DNA of 22,987 bases, from contig JAZGFA010000018.1 in assembly GCA_036478975.1 (NCBI GenBank), positions 1 through 22,987 on the forward strand, read 5' to 3'. Source of the DNA: Robiginitomaculum sp036478975. GTDB taxonomy: Bacteria > Pseudomonadota > Alphaproteobacteria > Caulobacterales > Maricaulaceae. Below, in pieces: positions 15,389-21,853 of this stretch (positions are counted from its first letter, which is position 1; every line of letters begins with the position of its first letter). Both the position numbers and the translations under genes were made by a program. The notes beneath the pieces were generated by a model, which had not been told where the DNA came from, ran no database searches, and saw nothing but the letters and a program-made list of their open reading frames with translations.

Positions 15389-16270
15389 ATGATAGATTTC
15401 AACGATAATGATTTAATTATTCCTACCCCGCGTCCCGGCAATGCTGGCGATGGGACCAATGCGAACAATGAGGCTTTTTGTCTAGCCTTTCTTGGGGCGG
15501 CGGGGGGCGTTGGGGTTAGCTCGCTTGTGATTGAGTCTGCTTTTTCAACCCTTAAACGATTGCGGCGTAAGGGCGATAAAACGCCGCGTGTTTGCATTAT
15601 AGATTTAGATTTTGAGCACGGAGCGATTGCGTCATATCTCGATATGGAAGCGGGAATTAGCCCGGATGTTTTAACAGGCGATGGCGCGCGTATTGATCAG
15701 TCCATGACATCCGCATTGGTAGTAAAACATGCGAGCGGTTTGCGCCTATTGGCGGCTCGGAATGCCTTGTCGGGAAATGATATTGTGAACCCGGCATGCG
15801 TCTTAGCGCTAATGGACGCCGCAAGCGCTATGTATGATGTCGTGATTTTAGACGTTCCGCGTATTTGGCGACCGTGGACCCATGCCGCTTTAGCCGCGGC
15901 GGACAGAGCGGTCATGGTGACCCAGTTGACAATACCGGCGCTGCATGGCGCGCGAATTCGCATGGAAGAATTAGAGGAGCGCTTGGCACTGGCTCGTCCT
16001 ATGGATGTTGTTTTATCAAAACATGAACGCCGCTCTTTTCGCGCCACCGTGTCCGTAAGAGATGCGCAAGCGGCGCTTGGCCGCGACATTACCGCATTTA
16101 TTTGCGTTGACGGTGAGACCCCGCGCGATGCGATGAATTGCGGAGAACCGAGCGGAAACGTTCATCCGAGCAGTCGTTATGTTAAAGATATTACCGCGTT
16201 AACAGAGCAGCTTTTACGGTGCGATGAGAGCGAAGATAAAATTATACCGCGTAAGCAAGCGGCAAGTTAG
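15389..16270 (+). CDS. cpaE: CpaE/TadZ-like P-loop protein lacking the receiver-like domain
   Basis: CpaE/TadZ is a MinD/ParA-like protein that places the Tad machine in the cell. The ATPase fold is recognised from AFLGAAGGVGVSSL (residues 33-46), RVCIIDLDFEHG (about 70-81), and YDVVILDVPRIWRPWTHAALAAADRAVMVTQ (about 150-180), the DVPxxWxPWT part being typical of CpaE. Two oddities. First, the P-loop has Ala38 where MinD-type proteins have the signature Lys and Val43 where the canonical Lys stands, so nucleotide hydrolysis is doubtful. Second, only about 32 residues precede it, so the N-terminal atypical receiver domain of longer CpaE proteins is missing; the start is fixed by the tadF stop 2 nt upstream and GAGG at 15380-15383. 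293 residues. Confidence 0.88.
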   Translation: MIDFNDNDLIIPTPRPGNAGDGTNANNEAFCLAFLGAAGGVGVSSLVIESAFSTLKRLRRKGDKTPRVCIIDLDFEHGAIASYLDMEAGISPDVLTGDGARIDQSMTSALVVKHASGLRLLAARNALSGNDIVNPACVLALMDAASAMYDVVILDVPRIWRPWTHAALAAADRAVMVTQLTIPALHGARIRMEELEERLALARPMDVVLSKHERRSFRATVSVRDAQAALGRDITAFICVDGETPRDAMNCGEPSGNVHPSSRYVKDITALTEQLLRCDESEDKIIPRKQAAS

Positions 16271-16278
16271 GGGGAATT

Positions 16279-17784
16279 ATGGGACGGTTTTCACAGATTA
16301 TAAATGCCGCGCCAAAGGGCGTCAGGGCGGAAGAAAAGCCGCAAGAGGGCCCGCTTATTGTTCCAGCCTTGGCGCGCCCGCTAGTGGAGGAGTCTGAGCA
16401 AAAATCTACGCCCCAACCCCAACCCCTGCCTAAATCTAAACCTCAGCCGGACGAAGCAATGGATTGGCTCGATGCTAAAATGCGTATTCATAGCCGTTTG
16501 ATTGACGAGGTGGATCTATCAGCTCTAGATGAATTATCGGACGAGGAGCGCCGCGCGCAGGTCCATGCGCTCGTGGCCAACATTGTTCGCGAAGAAAAAC
16601 TCGTGATGAACTCCGCCGAAGTTCGTAAATTTTCCACCGAAGTTTTTGATGAAATGACAGGGCTTGGCCCGCTTGAGCCATTATTGCAAGATGACTCGAT
16701 TGCCGATATTCTTATCAACGGCCATGAGCAGGTATATGTGGAGCGGTTTGGCGAGTTATCGGTTACGCCGGTACGTTTTCGTGACGAGGCCCATCTTTTG
16801 CGCATTATCAACCGCATTGTTGCCCAAGTCGGCCGCCGTGTTGACGAAAGCCAGCCCATGTGTGATGCGCGCCTACTTGACGGTTCGCGGGTCAATGTCG
16901 CGATTGCGCCCATCGCCGTAGACGGGCCGCTTGTCTCCATTCGCAAGTTTTCTAAAAAGCCATTTACCTTTGAAAAGCTCGTGGAATTTGGCGCCATGCC
17001 AGTCGAGATTGCTGATTTTCTGCACGCGGCCTGTAAGGCGCGGGTGACGATTTTAATTTCTGGCGGCACCGGCTCTGGTAAAACCACATTGCTCAATGCG
17101 CTGTCCCAAGCCATCAGCCATAAAGAACGCCTGATTACCATTGAAGATGCGGCGGAGCTACAATTGCAACAGCCCCATGTGGCGCGCATGGAAACCCGTC
17201 CGCCTAATGTCGAAGGTAAGGGTGAGATTAAGCAACGCGAATTGGTGAAAAATGCCCTGCGTATGCGCCCCGATCGGGTCATCTTAGGAGAGGTTCGCGG
17301 CGAAGAAGCATTTGATATGTTGCAAGCGATGAATACTGGGCATGAAGGCTCGCTGGCGACCCTTCATGCCAATACGCCGCGCGACGCCATAACCCGGCTT
17401 GAGCAAATGGTTGCCATGGGGGATATGAAAATTACCCCCGAAGCCGTAGCCGGGCAAATCGCCTCCGCTATTGGCATGATTGTGCAGGCCACCCGCCTCT
17501 CGGACGGTAAACGTAAAATTGTTTCCGTCACGGAAATCACCGGTATGGAAGGCGCGATTATTCAAATGCAAGAAATCTTTAATTACACTAAACTTGGAAC
17601 GGACGCCGAGGGCAAAGTTATTGGAGAGCACCGCGCAACAGGCATTCGTCCGCGCTGTCTTGAGCATATTTTGACGCGCGGTATTGACGTGCCGAGCGAT
17701 TTATTTGAGCCGAAGACTTTAGGGCCAAAGGCAAAGATGCCCGATAGTTTAAAGCCTAAAGCGGGTGATGATTTTGACGGGTAG
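16279..17784 (+). CDS. cpaF: Tad pilus assembly ATPase CpaF/TadA
   Basis: The motor of the Tad pilus, a hexameric secretion ATPase of the type II/IV GspE family on the inner membrane. The first 60 residues are Pro/Lys/Glu-rich and look flexible. Next come an N-terminal domain (EVFDEMTGLGPLEPLL; SIADILINGHEQVYVER), RRVDESQPMCDARLLDGSRVN, Walker A GGTGSGKTT (residues 262-270), the Asp box ITIEDAAELQL, Walker B RVILGEVRGEEA (Glu338) and the His box GHEGSLATLHAN. All motor motifs are intact. 501 residues, near the usual 450-550. GGGGGA sits before the ATG. The 3' end overlaps tadB by 17 nt. Confidence 0.97.
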   Translation: MGRFSQIINAAPKGVRAEEKPQEGPLIVPALARPLVEESEQKSTPQPQPLPKSKPQPDEAMDWLDAKMRIHSRLIDEVDLSALDELSDEERRAQVHALVANIVREEKLVMNSAEVRKFSTEVFDEMTGLGPLEPLLQDDSIADILINGHEQVYVERFGELSVTPVRFRDEAHLLRIINRIVAQVGRRVDESQPMCDARLLDGSRVNVAIAPIAVDGPLVSIRKFSKKPFTFEKLVEFGAMPVEIADFLHAACKARVTILISGGTGSGKTTLLNALSQAISHKERLITIEDAAELQLQQPHVARMETRPPNVEGKGEIKQRELVKNALRMRPDRVILGEVRGEEAFDMLQAMNTGHEGSLATLHANTPRDAITRLEQMVAMGDMKITPEAVAGQIASAIGMIVQATRLSDGKRKIVSVTEITGMEGAIIQMQEIFNYTKLGTDAEGKVIGEHRATGIRPRCLEHILTRGIDVPSDLFEPKTLGPKAKMPDSLKPKAGDDFDG

Positions 17785-18733
17785 CTCCATATATATATTT
17801 TACGTGTTGGTTTTCATGTCCGGCGCGTTAGCCCTGCACGCGGTGGCCTTAGCGGGCCGGCAGGCGAGTAGAAATGTTCGACTGGCTAATTCACGTTTGC
17901 GGCGCATGGCAAGTGATAGCCCTAATGTGGCGGTTTTAGCCAAAATGCGTAAAAGCCGTAGCCTCAATAAAGATGGCGATTTAACCATTGTGATTGAATG
18001 GATAAACCGCCTTGTCCTGCAATCCGGCGCGCCGCTTGGCCGTTGGGGGATTTATATTATCATGGCCATTTTGCCCGTGGTTTTGGCTTTGGCGCTTTTT
18101 ATATTTAAAGGGGAGCCAAAATTTGCGCTAGCCGGCGCGATTGCCGGGCTTGTTTTGCCGATTATAGGGCTGAAACATTTGGTTAAACGCCGCCGCGCAA
18201 AGGCGGGGCGTCAACTGCCCGAAGCCCTAGACGTTATTGTGCGCTCGCTTTCTGCGGGCCATCCCGTGCCTGTCGCTATGGCTATGGTAGGCCGCGAAAT
18301 GGCTGACCCCATTGGTAGTGAATTTGGCATTGCTAGCGATGAAATATCTTACGGCGCTTCGCTTGGCGCCGGTATTGCCCGCATGTCAAAACGTATAGGG
18401 CACCCCGACTTTGACCTTTTTTCGGCGACGGTGCGTTTGCAAGAGCGCACGGGCGGGAACCTAGCAGAGCTTTTACGCAATAATGCCAAGACTGTTCGTG
18501 ATAGGCAGCGTATGCGCCTTAAGATTAAAGCGGCCTCAGCGGAGGGCCGCATGTCCGCGCTTATTCTCAATGTGACCCCGATTTTACTCTATGCGGCCAT
18601 TAAGCTAACGGCGCCAAGTTTCTACGGTGACGTTGAGGGCCACCCTTATTTAACCTATGGCGCATGGGGCGTGCTTGTTTGGATGACTATCGGGAATCTC
18701 GTCATGCATAAAATGATTAAGTTTAGGATTTAG
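17768..18733 (+). CDS. tadB: Tad platform membrane protein TadB
   Basis: An inner-membrane platform protein with one type II secretion F (T2SSF) domain, working with TadC and the CpaF ATPase. The ATG at 17768 is taken, though GTG 17765 in the same frame is equally possible; starting further in would cut the first membrane helix (about residues 7-30). Two helices lie near residues 95-135, then the T2SSF domain (about 155-285): PEALDVIVRSLSAGHPVPVAM, IGHPDFDLFSATVRLQERTGGNLAELL and RMRLKIKAASAEGRMSALIL, and a closing helix pair. 321 residues is standard. It overlaps cpaF by 17 nt and is 8 nt from tadC. Confidence 0.95.
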   Translation: MILTGSSIYIFYVLVFMSGALALHAVALAGRQASRNVRLANSRLRRMASDSPNVAVLAKMRKSRSLNKDGDLTIVIEWINRLVLQSGAPLGRWGIYIIMAILPVVLALALFIFKGEPKFALAGAIAGLVLPIIGLKHLVKRRRAKAGRQLPEALDVIVRSLSAGHPVPVAMAMVGREMADPIGSEFGIASDEISYGASLGAGIARMSKRIGHPDFDLFSATVRLQERTGGNLAELLRNNAKTVRDRQRMRLKIKAASAEGRMSALILNVTPILLYAAIKLTAPSFYGDVEGHPYLTYGAWGVLVWMTIGNLVMHKMIKFRI

Positions 18734-18741
18734 GGCGCGTC

Positions 18742-19659
18742 ATGGAGTTTTTAACCCTCAGTTCAGAATATAAAATTTCTATCGCAGTGGCCTTTTTTGC
18801 GGTTTCCATGGTGCTTGTGTTTTTGTCCGTCTACGGCGCGCTGTTTTCCCAAAACCGCCTTGATCGCCGGCTTGTTGTCAATGACGGGCCGAAAGAGCCG
18901 GTAGCGCGCAAGGGCTTGTTTGCAAAATTTGCTAGTCAGATCACACTGCCTGATGAAAAAGAAATTACCCGTATTCGCTATCTTCTTAGCCAAGCCGGTT
19001 TCTTTTCCGATAATGCGGTGAATATTTTTTACGCCATTCGCGTCTTGGCTATCATCATGCCGCAAATGATATTATTTGCGTTTTGGGGTGTTTTATCTAG
19101 CCAGTTTACCCCGCAAACCTTGACGTTATTGTCTGTAACACTTGGCTTTTTAGGGCTGCTCGGGCCGCCGATTGTGGTGGGCAAGATTAAAGCGCGCCGA
19201 ACGCTTTTGGCCAAAGATGGTTTCCCGGATATGATGGATCTATTGCTCGCTTGTATTGAAGCCGGCCTGGGTTTGGATGCGGCTTTACTGCGCGTGGCCA
19301 ATGAGCTTGCCTTGCGTTATCCGCCGCTTAAGAGCGGGCTTGATCTTATGAACCTAGAACTTCGCGCTGGCAGAGAGCGCCATGAAGCCTTGAAAAACTT
19401 CGCCGAGAGACTTGATCTTGAAGAGGCTAAAGCTCTGGCAATAATGTTACGTCAATCCGAAGAAATGGGCAGCGGTCTGGGCGCATCCTTGCGAACTTTT
19501 TCCGAAGAAATGCGGGCAAAGCGTATGCTCCTTGCCGAGGAAAAGGCCTTGGCGCTTTCGGCGAAGCTGACCATTCCGTTGATTATATTTATTTTCCCAA
19601 CCATTTTGGCCATGTTGATTTTACCCGCCGGAATACGCCTCGCGGCCGGCCTGGGTTAA
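18742..19659 (+). CDS. tadC: Tad platform membrane protein TadC
   Basis: The second T2SSF-domain platform protein. A membrane helix near residues 12-36, two more near 95-150 (VLAIIMPQMILFAFW; LTLLSVTLGFLGLLGPPIVV), the T2SSF domain (about 165-280): GFPDMMDLLLACIEAGLGLDAAL, RHEALKNFAERLDLEEAKALAIML and SEEMGSGLGASLRTFSEEM, then KLTIPLIIFIFPTILAMLILPAG. 305 residues, as expected. Its TAA stop shares the A with the ATG of tadD (TAATG), indicating coupled translation. Confidence 0.95.
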   Translation: MEFLTLSSEYKISIAVAFFAVSMVLVFLSVYGALFSQNRLDRRLVVNDGPKEPVARKGLFAKFASQITLPDEKEITRIRYLLSQAGFFSDNAVNIFYAIRVLAIIMPQMILFAFWGVLSSQFTPQTLTLLSVTLGFLGLLGPPIVVGKIKARRTLLAKDGFPDMMDLLLACIEAGLGLDAALLRVANELALRYPPLKSGLDLMNLELRAGRERHEALKNFAERLDLEEAKALAIMLRQSEEMGSGLGASLRTFSEEMRAKRMLLAEEKALALSAKLTIPLIIFIFPTILAMLILPAGIRLAAGLG

Positions 19660-20579
19660 TGCGTATTCTTGCGCTCATAGGCCTAGCGGCCCTCTTAACA
19701 GGCTGCGTGACTTCAGTCCCTAAGCGCGTGAACGCTGTGCCCACTATTTCAAAAACACATGCGGTTTCAAAAATAAATGTGCGCCCGGTAATTCGCCAAA
19801 CAGGCCAAGACATCCCAGCCGCCAGTCTTATGCGCGCCGCCAATACAGCTTTTGCGGCGGGTGATTATAGCGCCGCCCTTAAGGCCTATCGCCAGATATA
19901 TTGGGATGACGACAGCAATGCTCCCGCGCGCCTAGGCCTAGCCGATTGCGAGTTGATTTTTGGCAATGCTAAAAATGCACTAACCCATTATGACGCGCTT
20001 CTTACGGTATCAGGCTCCCATACACTTGCCGCAAAACGGGTAATGGCAGGCCGCGCCCTTGCGCGTCAATCTTTGGGAATCGCGGATGATGTTGAGGTGG
20101 AGCTTAACGCCGCCCTTGAATATAATTTGACCGATATTCGGCTATGGAATGGGCTGGGCCGATTTTACGATAGTCAGGGGCGCACGATTGAGGCGCAAGA
20201 AACCTATGTTCGCGCCCTGCGCGCCGGAGCGGATCCGGCCGTGACCATCAATAATATGGGCATGTCACTATTGCTTGAAGGCCGTTACGCGCAGGCGCTT
20301 GATAAATTTAACCAAGCCAATGCGCTCGCTCCGGATACGGGGATATTTGATAATAATCGCCGCTTAGTTTTGGCCCTGCAAGGCAATTATCCGGCCGCGA
20401 CGCAAAACATGTCAGAGGCGCGCGGCGCGAAGCTTTATAATGATGCGGGTTATTTGGCGATGACGCGCAAGGATTTAAAACGCGCCGAAACCTTATTGCG
20501 CCGCGCCCTTGCGCTTAGCCCCGTGCATATGGCGCAGGCCGAAGCCAATTTAAAAGCGCTATCAGGCCTAGCGCCCTAA
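19659..20579 (+). CDS. tadD: Tad pilus lipoprotein TadD with TPR repeats
   Basis: TadD is an outer-membrane lipoprotein with tetratricopeptide repeats that helps secretin assembly. The lipobox LLTGC places the lipid Cys at residue 16. After about 40 linker residues, TPR-like helix pairs run from about residue 48 to the end: AANTAFAAGDYSAALKAYRQIY, ARLGLADCELIFGNAKNALTHYDALL, LWNGLGRFYDSQGRTIEAQETYVRAL, INNMGMSLLLEGRYAQALDKFNQANAL and AMTRKDLKRAETLLRRALAL. 306 residues, a little over the usual 250-280. Last gene of the operon; its 3' end overlaps the convergent lipoprotein gene by 12 nt. Confidence 0.92.
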   Translation: MRILALIGLAALLTGCVTSVPKRVNAVPTISKTHAVSKINVRPVIRQTGQDIPAASLMRAANTAFAAGDYSAALKAYRQIYWDDDSNAPARLGLADCELIFGNAKNALTHYDALLTVSGSHTLAAKRVMAGRALARQSLGIADDVEVELNAALEYNLTDIRLWNGLGRFYDSQGRTIEAQETYVRALRAGADPAVTINNMGMSLLLEGRYAQALDKFNQANALAPDTGIFDNNRRLVLALQGNYPAATQNMSEARGAKLYNDAGYLAMTRKDLKRAETLLRRALALSPVHMAQAEANLKALSGLAP

Positions 20580-21014
20580 GGTTACCGCGCCAAGCCGGTA
20601 TTGTATCAAGACGCGGCAGGCGGAAAGCGGGCCGGTTTTGGGCGGGGCGAAAGTCCAATCCTGCACGGCCTTAAGGCTGGGTTTTTCAAACATTGCACCG
20701 CGCGGCACGGCGCGCTCTATGGCGACGTTTTGGGTTTGCCCGCCCGCGTCCACGTCAAGACGCACAATAGTCCAGCCCTGCCGCCCGCCCTTAAAGGCGC
20801 TGCGCGGATAGACGGGTAAATCTAACTTTATCGCCGCAAGTTTTTCGCCGCCAAGACAATCTGATTCCTGCGCATAACCTTTAACCCACGGGTCTGGCGG
20901 GTAATCGGAACGCGGCATAAACGGCGCGTTGCCAGCGCTTGCGCAGGCGCCCAAACCCAATGTGAATAAGAGGCCGAATGTGAGCAAAAGCAATGTTGTG
21001 ATTACCGGTTTCAT
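20568..21014 (-). CDS. Lipoprotein with TonB C-terminal-like domain
   Basis: The signal peptide ends in the lipobox LGAC (Cys24), so the product is probably a lipoprotein, not a TonB with a membrane anchor. After a linker of about 45 residues comes a domain of the TonB C-terminal type (about residues 66-130): PVYPRSAFKGGRQGWTIVRLDVDAGGQTQNVAIERAVP, then MFEKPSLKAVQDWTFAPP. Two Cys at both ends of this domain (DCLGG and SACRV) could pair. It has no proline-rich spacer or TonB box-like part, so energy transduction is unlikely; a peptide- or surface-binding role is a guess. The start shares an A with the HPr stop (TAATG), making it the last gene of the EIIA-HPr unit. 148 residues. Confidence 0.82.
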   Translation of the reverse strand: MKPVITTLLLLTFGLLFTLGLGACASAGNAPFMPRSDYPPDPWVKGYAQESDCLGGEKLAAIKLDLPVYPRSAFKGGRQGWTIVRLDVDAGGQTQNVAIERAVPRGAMFEKPSLKAVQDWTFAPPKTGPLSACRVLIQYRLGAVTLGR

Positions 21015-21340
21015 TACGGGCCTTTATTTTCAGAATTTGGCGCGGCCTCTTCTTCATCGTGAAAGCGGTTTTGCGCCAATTGGGTTAGGGCGGCTAGGGC
21101 GGCGCTCGCCTCTACGCCGCGCGCGCATATGGTGATGTCCTCGCCGCACGCCGCGCCGAGCATTAAAAGCTCCATGATGGAATCAGCGACGACCTTATCT
21201 TCATAGGCGTCATTGTGGCTTTGTACGGTGACATGCACGTCATAGCTATTGACCACGGCAATAAATTTAGCCGAAGCGCGCGCATGTAGGCCGCGCGCAT
21301 TAATCAGGGTTAGGCGCGTGCAAAGCTCTGGCGCGCCCAT
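21014..21340 (-). CDS. ptsH: Phosphocarrier protein HPr
   Basis: Carries phosphate from enzyme I to EIIA in the PTS; in alphaproteobacteria without sugar permeases it is used for regulation. The active-site motif GLHARAS puts the phosphorylated His at residue 19. DSIMELLMLGAACGEDI (from residue 53) is the conserved region around the regulatory Ser (Ser54, matching Ser46 of other HPr proteins), the target of HprK where that kinase exists. 108 residues, longer than the usual 85-90 because of a charged tail (FHDEEEAAPNSEN). Its ATG overlaps the EIIA stop (TAATG), and its own stop overlaps the next start in the same way. Confidence 0.95.
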   Translation of the reverse strand: MGAPELCTRLTLINARGLHARASAKFIAVVNSYDVHVTVQSHNDAYEDKVVADSIMELLMLGAACGEDITICARGVEASAALAALTQLAQNRFHDEEEAAPNSENKGP

Positions 21341-21741
21341 TAGCCGCCGCCTAAGATTTCAGAGGCAATGGCGATATAGCGCTGGCCCGCCTCTTTAGCC
21401 TTTTGCGCCGCGCTCATCAAATCATGAGAGCGCCGCGCCTCGGCAAGCTTTATCAGCATGGGCAGATTGACGCCGGCAATGACTTCGATATGGCCAGGCT
21501 TTAACAGGGAAATCGCCAAATTGGACGGGGTTCCGCCAAACATATCGGTCAGAAGAATGACCCCTTTGCCGCTATCGGCGTCGCTAGCGGCGTCGCGAAT
21601 ATCATCGCGGCGACGCTCCATATTATCATCGGGGCCAATACACACGGTCCCGGTATGGGGAAGCGGCCCGACCACATGCTGCGCCGCGCGCAAAAGCTCT
21701 AGTGCGAGGTTTCCATGGGTTACAATGACAAGTCCAATCAC
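21340..21741 (-). CDS. PTS EIIA component, mannose/fructose type
   Basis: A soluble EIIA domain of the mannose family that accepts phosphate from HPr; no EIIB or EIIC lies in the window, so a regulatory role, as in the ptsM/manX genes of other alphaproteobacteria, is likely. The N-terminal IVTHGN has the phosphorylated His9; VILLTDMFGGTPSNLAI (residues 61-77) is the family signature, followed by EVIAGVNLPML. 133 residues is normal. The start is GTG at 21741 with AAGGA upstream, lying in a perfect inverted repeat. First gene of the unit with ptsH and the lipoprotein gene; the upstream neighbour 112 nt away is the ChvG-like kinase gene. Confidence 0.92.
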   Translation of the reverse strand: MIGLVIVTHGNLALELLRAAQHVVGPLPHTGTVCIGPDDNMERRRDDIRDAASDADSGKGVILLTDMFGGTPSNLAISLLKPGHIEVIAGVNLPMLIKLAEARRSHDLMSAAQKAKEAGQRYIAIASEILGGG

Positions 21742-21751
21742 AGGCGGCTTT

Positions 21752-21768
21752 CCTTAACTGCGTTAAGG
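21752..21768 (-). promoter_or_regulatory. Inverted repeat overlapping the EIIA ribosome binding site
   Basis: CCTTAAC and GTTAAGG (7-bp arms, 3-nt spacer) form a perfect inverted repeat. Read on the minus strand, the downstream arm contains the AAGG of the EIIA Shine-Dalgarno, 11 nt or so before the GTG start. As RNA it could fold into a hairpin that hides the site; as DNA it could be an operator. No factor is known to me. Confidence 0.4.
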
Positions 21769-21853
21769 GTGGAGTTAATCAAGAAAACAGCGCTTTGGGA
21801 ATAGAAAAGTTAACGATTTTTTTAATCGCCCACAGTCTTTAAAAGCCTAAAGC

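Noticed and set aside
16488..17282. Long open frame (264 codons) on the minus strand inside cpaF
   Set aside because: It lies antisense to the strongly conserved ATPase core, and its product is Ser/Arg-rich without recognisable motifs, as expected for a shadow frame.
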